From Leptodontidium sp. MPI-SDFR-AT-0119 (lineage: Eukaryota > Ascomycota > Leotiomycetes > Helotiales > Leptodontidiaceae), in contig JAHLEZ010000010.1 of NCBI GenBank assembly GCA_020726505.1, forward strand, positions 620,001 to 684,000: a DNA stretch of 64,000 nt, given 5' to 3'. Made by a program: the position numbers and the translations under genes. Positions within the stretch are counted from its first letter, which is position 1, and every line of letters begins with the position of its first letter. Positions 39,223-50,640 of this stretch are shown in pieces. A model generated the notes under the pieces. The model ran no database searches, was not told where the DNA came from, and saw only the letters and a program-made list of their open reading frames with translations.

Positions 39223-40556
39223 CTTGATCGAAAGATTGAGATGGAATCAAACAAATATTTCAAGGGTAGAGTTAGGAAAGACAACGTCGTCGCGAGGAGA
39301 GCAAAGAAAGAAGAGGGACGTCCGAACTACTTATCTTTCATCTCAAATCGAATCGATATTGAATGGGGCCATCACCCCCTCATGGTGACCAGGTCCCTCA
39401 AGATCCCCTCTCTGGAGACGACCAATTAGTCTTGTCGACCGAGGTGTCTCCCGCTTGGCTGTGGTCTCAATCCACCAATAACAACAAGGGCATTTTGCGC
39501 GTGGTGTCCATATGGTTCAGGAACAGAGGCTGGATTTGAAATCTGCCGATGCTAGTGGAACGGAGAGCTTCCCAGAAGAGGAAGGTTGAGGCCGGGGAAA
39601 TCTAATCAGGCTTTTTGATGCCGGCCGAGTGCTTGTGATGAAGCTCAGATCTCATGATTTAGTCGATCTGAGTGAGGCTTTAACTTTATTCTGGAAGGGG
39701 GGATGTTTGGAGATGTTTGATGGTGGAAGCTCGGAGGGATGAGAATAGATGGGTTGAAACAAAATAAGGCCGCAGCTAAAGCAACTCATGGAAATAGCTA
39801 AATCAACTCATGCCAAGGAATTTCGGGGAATCCGAAGGGTACATTTATCAACCTCGCCCCGCTATATCAATTTGTACTACAGGGCAAGGGCCACTTATGT
39901 ATTCTACTTAATTATGCCAACTCATCTACATTATCTAATTCAAAGTCTGCATCTTGAGTATACACTTCCACCCCTCCAATTACATCCCTTTGTATCACAC
40001 ACTTACAGAAGCTGTACTAGCATTTACCATACTATCTGATTAATATATTGAAACAGGAGGCAATATTACTATAAACTACTACAGATGGCGGAGGACCGCA
40101 AGGTTCGCCAGTGAAGGTTGACATGCCGTTGTACGATCAGCAAGTGTGAATAGCTTCAAAGTTAATTCAGGGGCAACTCAGGACTCCTCAAATACACAAG
40201 TGGCCCTTGCCCTGCAGTAGGCAAGGTTGATAGATGCGCCTGGTGTGCCTTTAAATTCCTTGGCATGAGTTGATTTGGCTATTTCCATGAGTTGCTTTAG
40301 CTGTGGCCCAAAATAATGGGACGACTTAGGGGGGAACCTTGGCTTCGGCTGTGGACTGGCTGGGTTTATGCCAAGACTACTGCAAATCATGCTTGGCGAG
40401 GCGACCGACAAGCCGATTTGTTGGACGACAGCCTGCCTTGACGAGGCTGAAGCTGAAGCGACAACAAAAACAACAACAGCGACTACAGCAACGACAACAG
40501 CAAACCCACGAACTTCACCCAACAAGTCTCCTCCTACCTAACAAATCCAACCCAAG
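39223..40556. other. Divergent intergenic region containing an inverted repeat
   Basis: About 1.3 kb between the divergent phosphatase and SLATT genes. It holds a diverged inverted repeat, listed separately, and the (CAA)-rich leader of the SLATT gene near 40460-40510. Confidence 0.5.
39773..40304. repeat. Diverged inverted repeat, arms about 115-130 bp
   Basis: The left arm at 39773-39903 is repeated, reverse-complemented, at 40191-40304. The most similar block begins CAGCTAAAGCAACTCATGG and continues for about 50 bases with very few differences. A second block around CAGGGCAAGGGCCACTT also matches. The middle parts of the arms have drifted. The spacer is about 290 bases and AT-rich. No transposase is present. 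It may be a worn non-autonomous element or an old inverted duplication. Confidence 0.75.
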
Positions 40557-41261
40557 ATGCCGACCGAACAGTCTCCCCTCCTGAAGCCTCCCAATTCCAC
40601 GAGTCCACAGCCACCCTCGACCCTCACCAAATTTCGAATCGCAGTCGGAATCAGCCACATCTCCGACCTCGAAGCCGGCGGCAAGAACTCCAAACCTCAC
40701 GGTCTCTACAAAGAAGTCATCCGCACACAAAGAAGACTCGCGATCCAATTCCATGCCATCGAAGCGCTCTACTACATCGCCCTACTCGCTCAGATCCTGA
40801 TCGGCGCGACTCTCGTCTCCCTCGGCCCAATGTCCGGCCTGCATTCTCGCGCAATCACCATCCTAGGCGTGGTAAATACTTCGACGGCCGGTATACTCGC
40901 GTTGTTGAAGGGACAAGGTCTGCCGGATCGATTGAGGAAGGACGAGTACCAGATGCAGAAAGTGAAGGATTTAATCAACGAGACGGATGTCAGGCTAGAG
41001 CTAGCGGGGGATGCGAGTGAGGATGATGTGGAGAGGCTAGTGGAGCAGATCTTTGAGAAGTATAACTCGGCAAGGGATACCGCGGAGATGAATAGGCCGA
41101 GCACGTATGCGCATCAGGTTGAGACTGGGGTAGGAGGCGATGGGACGGATGATGGTGAAGGAAGCAGTAGACCTGCTGTGAGGAGACTGTTGGCTAGAAG
41201 TGGGAATACCCCTGATGGCAATGCGTCCGCGAAGGGTAAGGGGAAGTATGTCATTGATTGA
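40557..41261 (+). CDS. SLATT-fungal two-helix membrane protein, 234 aa
   Basis: This matches my recollection of the fungal SMODS/SLOG-associating 2TM effector (SLATT) family. The N-terminus is Pro/Ser-rich with SPLLKPP, a possible acidic-dileucine-type sorting signal. The core has two membrane helices at about residues 71-90 (LYYIALLAQILIGATLVSLG) and 97-117, then GILALLKGQGLPDRLRKD, a typical SLATT feature, and a long charged helix (ETDVRLELAGDASEDDVERL). The tail is disordered. In bacteria SLATT proteins are proposed pore-forming effectors of nucleotide-signalling defence; the role of fungal members is unknown. It is a single exon and intact. Confidence 0.75.
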   Translation: MPTEQSPLLKPPNSTSPQPPSTLTKFRIAVGISHISDLEAGGKNSKPHGLYKEVIRTQRRLAIQFHAIEALYYIALLAQILIGATLVSLGPMSGLHSRAITILGVVNTSTAGILALLKGQGLPDRLRKDEYQMQKVKDLINETDVRLELAGDASEDDVERLVEQIFEKYNSARDTAEMNRPSTYAHQVETGVGGDGTDDGEGSSRPAVRRLLARSGNTPDGNASAKGKGKYVID

Positions 41262-43097
41262 GAAAATTGAATATGGGTTGGCTGGGTTGATTTGGATTTG
41301 TATGGGTAGTGGCGTTGATGGAGTTTGCGAGATACCCAAGGTTGCTAGGTTGCTGAGCTTTAATTCTACTGTATTCCGCCATGTACCGGATTTCCATACA
41401 GGCGGTAAAAGCGATCGGCAGGAGCTCAGATATGGAATCGACAGCTGTGTGTTTCTGTTCTACTTCTCATGTAAACACGGTGTTTATGTGCGGAAAACTT
41501 GTCACTGCACCCTCGTTCCCTGCCACGAGATATCTCTTGATATGCAACTTCCCAAGAGAAACCATGATTCTCATAAAATCTACGGCGCCCGTTTTGCCAT
41601 TCTTCTTCGTGACTTCTTCCTTAGCTATCTTATGAAGTTGATGAAATGCTCGGGAGGATTCACCGATTCGAAGCGATTTTGTTCGTCGGCCAATTCGCAG
41701 GCGACTTTGGTTTATCTCGGGAAATTAAAACTCTCCTATGACTTGAGGTGACAAAGTCCTAGCACCATGGCAAAATTTCAATCCAATGGAATTGGCTAGA
41801 TAATAAGCTATGGTGGAATGCCATCCCAACCAAAATAGCATTTGTTTCTTCGACGGAACCGAGAAAAGCAGAAAAAAACCCAAATTCTAAGATCGGAGAC
41901 AACTTTCAAAGAACAAAACCACTACGAATCCAATTTCTTTCCATTAACCCCACCTAATAAACCAACTGCGTCCAGTAAAATACATCAATCGACTTTCAGG
42001 TGCTATAGATGTCCCATGAGACCAAAAAGTACCACCCGGCCAGAGCGAACTTCCCCCCCCCCCCCCCCCCTTAGTCAAACCAACTTTTAAGCCACGTATA
42101 TAACCAAATAAGCAGATATACATTCATACACCAGGGGCGGCCACGTCGACGTGGTTCAGGTCAAACTGGTTCGGCGGACTCGAATCGATACGACCACAAC
42201 TGCGACTACCAACGATCACGATACGATTACGATGCGGAAGAACCTATTAGATTAGGTTTGTAGATTGGAACCTCACACGCATCCGAGTGTGGGCTTCCAA
42301 TTGAGTTTTGCCGTTTTATTTTCCTTGTTCTAGATTTTTCTCTCCTTTCTTTTTTGACGTGTTTGGTGTTGAAATTGTGTATGCGAGGAGCATGCGTTTT
42401 TTTGGTGGGTAGTTTTTGTTTTTGTTGATTTTTGTCACGCGCCGTTAAGCGAGCCTTACGACGCCCATGACTGCAAACCCAGTGAGTCTGTCAGTGCCGG
42501 CCTTTTCAATCAGCTTTGCGATATTTCAGACTGATGTTATGTAATCCTTATCTTTCTTTACATATCTAAATAAATGTGCATCACATTCCTCCAAAACCAT
42601 GCGATCAATCCATCATCTAGGCAGTACTTCGATTCGGAGGCGTCTGAAAGCGGCTAGATAAGAAATTGTTCACTGCGCAATTGAACACCAAGAGGTCTGA
42701 GCGGCTTGTCACAAAACTGTATCTGGAGCATGTTGAGAAATAGTAATGGCTAGATAGTTGCGATTCCTCGTCTCCGCATTTCCCTCTGGGCAAGCAACTA
42801 CCTGGTCCTGTAAGCGAGCATGACGGATTACCAGACAGGTAACATTTTAGGGATAGAGATACACGGTGCTACCATGACATTCTCAAAATACGGGCGATTG
42901 TCACAATCATCACATACGCAGATAAAATATTCAGAAGGAAGAGCGTGTGACAATTTAATTAGCGCTGTAGAGAACGTCTAATCCGAACAGACTCCCCCAA
43001 AGTCGCAAATCCCTGACATCATAAGCCAACATTCCCTCCATTGTCTTCCCTCCCATATTCACTTTCCCAGCACTCGCAAACACACAGGCTACCACCA
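41262..43097. other. Intergenic with C18 tract and hairpins
   Basis: About 1.8 kb with no supportable gene. It contains an 18-base C run at 42053-42070 and two adjacent hairpins at 42241-42302, listed separately. The two flanking gene ends face each other here. Confidence 0.45.
42241..42302. other. Two adjacent hairpin-forming inverted repeats
   Basis: At 42241-42258 the arms AACCTA and TAGGTT flank a six-base loop. At 42264-42302 a 15-base arm starting ATTGGAA pairs with an arm ending TTCCAAT, with one mismatch and one G-T wobble around an 8-base loop. They lie about 1 kb past the SLATT stop. They could act in an RNA or be chance. Confidence 0.5.
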
Positions 43098-45051
43098 TTA
43101 CAAAGCATTACCCCATTGTGGAGCATTGATGATGATGCCCATCAAGCACCCTGAGATAATACCCGTGCATGGCAGGGTAATGATCCAACCACCATAAATC
43201 CACAACACCATTCTCCAGTTTATACTCTTCAGCTCGCCGTTGCAAAGCCCGACACCAACGGTGGCACCTACGATGCACTGGGTTGTGGAGACGGGAAGTG
43301 CGAGACGAGTGGCCATCACGACTGTGCAGGCGGAGCCGAGTTCCATTGAGAACCCGCGCGATGGAGAGTGGAGAGTAAGGCGGTTACCGAGGTTGCGCAT
43401 GATGTTGTAACCGTAGGTTCAAAGCCCAATGGCAATAGCGGCTCCACCATAACATCTGCTTTGATTAGCTGTATTCAGATGTTTGTTTGGATTGAGATGG
43501 TTCTTACAGGATCCATACTGGCACTGGAGACTTCGAGGCTAAAGTTGCGGTACTCCAGATGAGATACACGGCTGCCAAAGGACCGACAGCGTTGGAGACG
43601 TCGTTGGCGCCGTGGGCAAAGGACGCAGTTGCAGCTGTCAATATCTGGAGCATGGAATAAGTATGCTCGGCCTTGTGTCGTAGTGAGCAGCGCGAGCGTG
43701 CATTTCTTCGAGGTTTCCGACCAGAATAGATGATTTCTTTTGGTCTACAACAACATCGACATCCACGCCGTGGAGGAAGGCTTTCTTGGCAATGTAGAAC
43801 AGATTCTTTGGAGCGTACCAAGGACCGGTCCTGTCCTTGACCGAGTCGATAGCACTGTCAGAAATGTCTCCGGAACTGCGGGCGCCTGCTTCGATCTCTT
43901 TGCTTGGTGGAGTGTTGGTTTCGACATCGTTGGGGGCATTGGTGATTTCCACTCCATCGCACTCAAGTTGTTCCCTGGTCTTGTGGCACCGATAGTAATC
44001 CTGGATAAGCTCTTGTTGCCCGTTGGGGTTGGGAGGAACTTCTCCACGTTGAAGAAGGAGCGGACCTTTGAAGGCATCGTACCATTGGAGCTCCCAATCG
44101 TTGAGGTTGAGCTTCCGGTGAAGGTATGGTAAGATGAGGATGGCAGAGAGGAGACCACATCCAATGCCGACTCCAAATATGACACCAATGTATTCTCCCG
44201 GTCCCCAGGCCTCGACAGCCGAAGCGGCAGATGCTGCTCCTTTCCAGACAATGAGCATAGTCAAGATACCAGTCGTGAAGGCGAAGTAGATTGGCACACT
44301 GATGAATGCATTGCGCACCGGGTTACTAGATTTCAGCACACCGTACTTGGTGATCATGAAGATGATAGCTCCAAAGGAACCAGCGACTCCAGGAGCGATG
44401 GCCCTGGTAATGGAATCAGTATGTACTCGACCATAACTCAGAACAAGGAATCAGAGGACACGGGACCTGATACTTGGGTCTAAATATCAGGGTGCAAGAC
44501 ATACCATGCGGCGAACACTTGAGAAACACCTTTCCAGCCCCAATTTACACCGTCTACTCCTAGCGAAGCAATTCCAACACCGATAACCCCTCCCATAATG
44601 CTATGGCTACGATGAGTTAGCGAAAGAGTTGCTTTTCGTCTCTTCATTTCATTCTTACGTGGTAGAAACAGGAAGTCCGATTCGAGTGGCGACGGTCATA
44701 TAGGTTGAAGACCCAATAAGCGCACATGTCATACCCAACATGAGAATGGTAGGCTCTTGCTCGAAAGCTTTGGTACTCAAAATCTTCGTTCTGATTGTAT
44801 CTGCGACTCGAGCACTAAGAAGTGTCAGTGTAGCAAAGCAGTCGAAGATGATGTTCCTACCCAACTCCGACGGCACCCCCAAACTCCATTACCGAAGCTA
44901 TTATCATGGCCTGCCTCATTGTAAGGGATCTAGACGACACCGAAGTCGCAAAAGAGTTTGCAACATCGTTAGCTCCGATGTTCCATGCATCTAAGAATGC
45001 AAAGATCATCGCAATAGCGAAGATATAATCGAACTGATGTAGAGTCGGCAT
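43098..45051 (-). pseudogene. Broken PiT-family phosphate permease (Pho89/PHO-4 type)
   Basis: The ancestral product was a plasma-membrane cation/phosphate symporter. Exons 45051-44861, 44814-44659, 44606-44505, 44403-43508 and 43455-43098 carry both PiT repeats: [18 protein letters not shown] near the start and HGANDVSNAVGPLAAV in the second half, each followed by a GLPVSTT/ALPVSTT motif. The total is one base short of a multiple of three. The missing base lies near 43671-43680, between HYD and KAEHTYS. A second lesion is an in-frame TGA at 43421-43419, where the family has tryptophan (GL-stop-TYGYNIM). Repaired in mind only, the length would be about 567 residues, normal for the family. Splice sites look good, so decay is probably recent. 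Confidence 0.8.
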
Positions 45052-47677
45052 GTTGGCGGTAGAAGAATGGCACCGTGGGAGAGATGAAAGTGCACTTGCA
45101 ACAGAGTTGTACAGGCTGAAATGGTGCAACTCATCGAGATATTTATCATTCTACATCTTTTGCCCCAGCTTGGCGATTCCACACTTTTTGATACATGGAA
45201 AAGTCACCAACTGACAAGTGCGCCCAATAACCTTCAAGAATCTGACCCTGTGCTCGATTCCCGCTGGATGTTTCTCGTGTTGCATTAAGAATCCCAAGAA
45301 CAATGCCCGCTGAAGAGGACGAGAGGCAAGGCCATGTTCTTGGGAGGCACTCGACTTTTCGCTCGATAACTTGGAATCTCACCATTCCTGCGTCTTCATC
45401 CGTTGAAGTCATCCTTGGGGCTCTTGGGAATCTTGGTGCCATGGAGGCAATTGCTCTTGGTTCCACTGTTGGTTTTAGAGATGGGGCACCGACCGCATCT
45501 TATAGGTCCCGTCTTCCGTATAGCTTGTCCCGATCCCTCTACATTACTGCCAAGTGGCAGTCGAGAGAAGATCAATGGCCAAGAGTTCTCACACGTGGGT
45601 GTACCCTGGCTGTATAATTGGTCGAGTTCAACGACATTCGAACACACTGGAGCAATCCTTGATTCTTTTGAATTGTTTCCCAAGATTTCCCAAAGTGTGG
45701 AGCATATGTTGCGAGAGTTGCTGAAGGAGGTGAATAGGACCGATCGATGGGTTGGCAATAGCAATATCAATAAACCCCCCCTCAAGAAACTATCCACGGG
45801 TTCCCCGAGCCAGTCAGAACCTCAAAGCCAAGTGGGGGCTCCATCATTTTCCTATGTCCGAAAAGACGGTTGTCCTCGCACTTGTGTCAGATCAACAGTG
45901 ATGAAAGGCCAAGATGAAATGCTAAACAATCAATCGATCAATTAATCGAATATTCGGCCAACACCGACTTAATCGTGACAAGGACTTCACTTCCAGCTTG
46001 AAGGCTGAGCGGCCCACGAAAGTTCGAACTCGAGAAAGTAAAATAGAAGAAGCGTAACAACTTGCGAGAATAATTCCCAAGAAAATCGAAAGCATTGAAA
46101 TAGTACGAACAGAAGCAAAACATTGATCTCCCCCCAACCTCCCAGGCCGATAGACTCAGACGTAGAACCCACATTGCATGTACCAAGTGCATTAAAATTG
46201 TATGAACTGATCGGGAGACCCCAAAGGGCGCCAAGTATCCAGATCAGTCGTCTTCTCCCATCCTGAGTGCCGCTAGATCTGATACCATAGTGATGAGAGT
46301 GGATAGAGAAAAGAAACGTGTTGCTGACAAGCTGCTGCAAAGGGCCAACGCGATAGATACCCGTCAGTGAGCCTCGTTACCCGAAGATCGATTCATTTCC
46401 TTCTATTGTTGGCGTGTCTTGGAGCCATGGGTTTGGTGTTATCAGCCACGGGTGGGAAAAATGAAGAGGAGAGCAGGACCTTCAGGGCCAAGGGCTTTCT
46501 ACCGTACCTGTACTAAGTCATACCGAGATCTACGCATAGATCAGCATCAGCCCCCTCGCCCTTGTTCGTTGCTGGCTGCGTCTCACAAACCACCTCCAAA
46601 CTCCTCTCATCACCATCCGATCTTCCATTTATCGCTCAAGCTCGGATCGCGAAGCCATATAGACAACAATCTGAAATATTCGCATTTAGCAGGATCTCCT
46701 TCGTTGATGCCGTAGCCGTGCTTTATTAACAGAGATGTGATGGCAGGTCCCTCCATACCTCGCTAGCTAGCTATGCCGTATCCTCAAGCTTGCCGTCACT
46801 AGAACACCCTACATTCTCGTCAGATGGCATTCCATCAACGAATACCGATATGCTGTGTATCTGAACGATACGAAGCACACAGGCCGAAAGATGGATGTCT
46901 GGAGGTAGAAACAGACCAAGTAGGACGGCAGCTTCGAAAGCACGCAGCTCTGACCCTTTCAGGTGCTTGTCCTCGGCTTTCAAGACGGTAGCAATGCGCA
47001 TCATTCGATTCTATTCAAATGTGACATCCATTATAATCGCCGAATCTCTAGGGCCTCAACAATTCAGAGGGAATAAGTCATCGTATGACAAGTGGCTGGG
47101 ATGCCGTAGCTACAATCGTCCAGGGAACCTACCTGTCTTACTTTCAAAGAGACACGAAGCCGAGGATCTCTCAAACGCCTCAAGCAACTCTCCATGGTCA
47201 TGGTGTTGGCATCATTTGGTTTTGAGCACCGGCCGAGCGGGAGTAACGGTACACCAGAGACCTGGAGCAGGTAAGATCTTACATGTGTAGCATGAAGAAA
47301 TTGCAAAGCGGAGAGCGACAGCCAGATGGTCCGCTCAGACATGGAAAGAGAAGACTCAGACGAATCTCTGTTTTAATTGCCGTGTAATCCGAAATTATGA
47401 ATGCCGGGAGTACTGCCTAGGTAGATAGTAAGTTGAAAGCCTCGATGGTGCTTCCTCACCTCAGACTCGCTTGAGCCACTGCAGACAAACCTCTTTCCGT
47501 TTTCATCAGAATGTGCTTGCCCTAGTGATCTTTTAATTTGTGTCACTTTAGGCTCTTCTTCCACTTCTCCTTTCTCGTCCCCATCTCAAGTCCCTGAATC
47601 TCCATCCCTTCACGTCGTCAAGATCCTCAAATCGTTGTTTCCTACGATCCGGAAGTCACATCTATCCGAGGAACAAC
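45052..47677. other. Intergenic, no supported gene
   Basis: About 2.6 kb between the divergent permease and phosphoesterase genes. Frames at 45403-45945 (plus) and 45396-45797 (minus) overlap each other and match no family I know. A CACGTGGG box lies at 45592-45599. Confidence 0.4.
45592..45599 (+). promoter_or_regulatory. CACGTGGG E-box, possible Pho4/NUC-1 site
   Basis: CACGTGGG is the preferred core of the phosphate-starvation regulator Pho4 of yeast, and NUC-1 of Neurospora binds CACGTG. It lies about 540 bases upstream of the permease start. Such a short site can occur by chance, so the assignment rests on position and gene identity. Confidence 0.35.
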
Positions 47678-50039
47678 ATGAAGCCAACAACATTGGTCAG
47701 TCTAGCAGCCATCTTGGGCTCTGTAACTACCTGCGATTCATGCTATGGACCATCCTCCACAGTCGTTCATGAACGCCTAGTTCGTCGGATCCAACCAGGA
47801 TCAAACACCACCATTGCCGAGCCTCGCGGCCCTCTGGAATGGGGCGAGTTAAATTTCCTGCACACTGTAGGTTGAAACCCTACCGAAATGCATCAATGAG
47901 TGTAGCTAATGCCCACAGACCGATACGCATGGGTGGTTGGAAGGTCACTTGAAAGAGATGACATATTCTGCAGACTGGGGCGATTTTGTCTCCTTCTCGA
48001 GACATATGAAGCAAAAGGCTGGACGTCTTGGCGTCGACTTGCTCATCGTTGATACTGGTAGGCTTCTTTCCGTTCTCTCACTTTTCCAGTTACACTGGGC
48101 GATCACATACTGTGGTGGCCCGATTTTCTCCGTTGGCAAAGCTTGACTGACATCCCTCCCAGGCGATCTTCATGATGGCACAGGTTTCAGTGATGCCACG
48201 ACACCGAACGGAGTCTACTCGAATCCCATTCATTCAGAGATTGACTACGATGTGTTGTCAATCGGTAATCTTTGACCCTCAGATTTGAGCGCGTCTTCTA
48301 ACGTCTCCCACCAGGGAATCACGAGCTCTATGTTAGTGAGATTGCCTACGAACAGTAAAATATCCGCCCTTGGCTCTCCAGACTCGCTATGAATTGCAAA
48401 TACACACCAGCTAACGTAGTCTCTTCCAGCTTCTACAACTACAGCAAAGTCTGGGGCGAAAAGTACGTCGCTAGCAATGTCCAGATTATCAACCCGGTGA
48501 CCTCTCAACTTGAGTACGTCGGATCGAAGTACCGATACTTCACAACAAAACACGGTATGTTGTCAGTGAACTCTATTGTGAAACTTTGTCTAATTATTAT
48601 CCAGGTATTCGGATCATGACGTTTGGCGTAATTTTCGACTTCACTGGGAATTCAAACGTCTCCAAGATCATCAAGGCCGCCGATATGGTGAAGCAGCAGT
48701 GGTTCCTGGATACCATCAATTTCAACCAACCGATTGATCTATTCCTCCTTATTGGGTATAATCCTATTCGGACGACCGATCCTGTCAGCAGCTGGCCTAC
48801 TGTCTACAACGCCATTAGAGCTGCACGGCCTACAGTTCCTATCCAGATATTTGGTGGCTACACCCACATCAGAGACTTTCAGGTTTATGACGATAGGGGT
48901 ACTGGCTTCGAGGCAGGTGAGCAGTGTCTTTAAATATTTCTCCATGCACATCAACAGCTCAGCTGACAAAATCAGGTCGTTATTGCGAAACTCTTGGTTG
49001 GTTTTCTATGAGCGGCATAAATTCTACTACATATACCGGTTCTCGAAAACATCGAAAAGTTCCCCACCCATCCCGCAAGGCTACAAGCAATTCGACTTCA
49101 AGTTTGGTCTATTCACGTCGATACCTCGACTGGAACAGGCGGACCTTTGAATACCATGCGGCAGGCTCTCAAGCTGATGCTTTCGATTACCATAGCGGAC
49201 TTCGCATCTCTGGTACAATCACAGACATTCGGAAATCCCTCAACATCACATATTTATTTGGCTGCGCACCGGATACATACTGTGTGTCATGTCAGCCAAT
49301 CGACTCACCTAGGAGTGTTTACAGCCTCATTTCAACAGCTCTTGGGGACATCGTTGTCAGGCCCAACCGATCAACAACTCCACGCTATATCATCATCAAC
49401 AAAGGTGGTGTTAGATTTGATCTGGTTAAAGGTCCTTTTACTGTCGATGATTCCACAATCGTCGCCCCATTTCCCAATGCGTTCAAGTACCTTCCAAGTG
49501 TACCTTATGCGATGGCAAGAACCGTCCTCGACAGCCTCAATGCCCAATCCGGTCCTGCAAAGCGCGACTCAGCTGGCTTGACCTGGGGCACAATGCCTCA
49601 ATTGAGGGATTCTTGTCAGGACCCTACCCTCGACTTTATTTCTGGTCACAAGGGAAAGAGAGATTTGGGTGTAACTCTTCGCCAGCGGGTTGTAACTCCA
49701 GGTTATACGACAGTGGATGGCTTCGGTACAGAAGGAGATGACACTCCACATTCCCACATCCCTGAATATCCTATCCCCAAGTACGTGCAAGGTGTTGGAG
49801 GTTTCCCTTCTGATGGAACGGATCCTAATGTAGTCGATGTGATATTCCTTGACTACTTTGCTTCCAAAGTCGTTGGCATTTTGAGAGATCTGGGAGCCAA
49901 TTATACGGTTGCCGATGTCGATTTCTACCTCGACAAGACTTTCTCGGTTCAGCAGACTATGATTAAGTATGCGAAGAAAAACTGGCAAGCCAACATGCCG
50001 TCTTGCCCTGGTGGTCCTGGAGTTGGAAGTAAGATCTGA
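47678..50039 (+). CDS. Secreted metallophosphoesterase, 5'-nucleotidase/UshA-like
   Basis: This is a calcineurin-like phosphoesterase with a 5'-nucleotidase-type C-terminal domain, resembling the yeast YHR202W group. Exons 47678-47866, 47919-48057, 48163-48264, 48315-48354, 48430-48554, 48605-48916 and 48976-50039 give 656 residues with exact phases. A signal peptide leads. Metal-binding motifs are TTDTHGWLEGH (residues 64-74), VDTGDLHDG and GNHELY (near 144). A histidine motif, FGGYTHIRDF, follows. The long last exon is the C-terminal domain (INKGGVRFDL). It probably cleaves nucleotides or other phosphomonoesters in the secretory pathway or outside the cell. The substrate is not shown. The gene is intact. 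Confidence 0.85.
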
Positions 50040-50289
50040 ATCGAAGTTATGCGAGAAAGGGGTATTTTTTCAGTTAGGTCGGACTGCCTGTTGTATTTTC
50101 TTACCAACTCCCTTTCCAGATAGAAAACTTCGGTGTGTCAATTAGCTCCATCAACAAGGCTCATGTGTCTAAGAACTTGAATCTGAAAGACCAAGACAAG
50201 AGACTGTCTGGATTAAAGGGCTTCTACATACGGCACATTTTTGCAAAAACCTATTGGGAAAACAATCGACAAGGTTCCACACTCGAATA

Positions 50290-50640
50290 TCAATGCCCAG
50301 CTCGCTTCGAAGGCTCTTCGCTCGTGTCTCGCCATTCATTCAATATTAACATCGCCTTTGATGCATCTGAGTATATACCCTCCCAGGAGTCTCGTCCAAG
50401 TGGAAGTCGCAGCGGAAGACCGCCCTTGTTCAAAGCCTCAAACAGGGTCCTCGCCATCTCATCAGCAGGAGTGAACTCTGCCTCCAAGTCTTGCTCGGCG
50501 AGCTATCGTCGAGTCCTATTCGTTGGACATTCAGGATCGCTATACGCTGGATGAATCTCTCTCTTCTTAAGAATATTGCTGTTGAAAGCTGTGGATTTGA
50601 TGGCTCCTGGCTCGGCGATCAGAATCTTAATGTTGAAATA
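50290..50640 (-). pseudogene. Relic of a short-chain dehydrogenase/reductase, C-terminal part only
   Basis: The minus strand from about 50637 reads FNIKILIAEPGAIKSTAFN, the post-catalytic segment of a classical SDR, and ends in the typical substrate-side tail (GGLPLRLPLGRDSWEGIY, then LNEWRDTSEE). An in-frame TAG interrupts it at 50505-50503. The Rossmann nucleotide-binding half and the catalytic Tyr-Lys region are absent upstream, where the sequence is AT-rich and unrelated. It is thus a truncated and dead fragment. It sits tail to tail with the phosphoesterase gene. Confidence 0.75.

Noticed and set aside
45403..45945. 180-residue plus-strand frame upstream of the permease
   Set aside because: No recognised domain, overlapped by an equally long minus-strand frame, no clear promoter or exon pattern.
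50135..50554. 139-residue plus-strand frame after the phosphoesterase
   Set aside because: It is the antisense shadow of the short-chain dehydrogenase relic.
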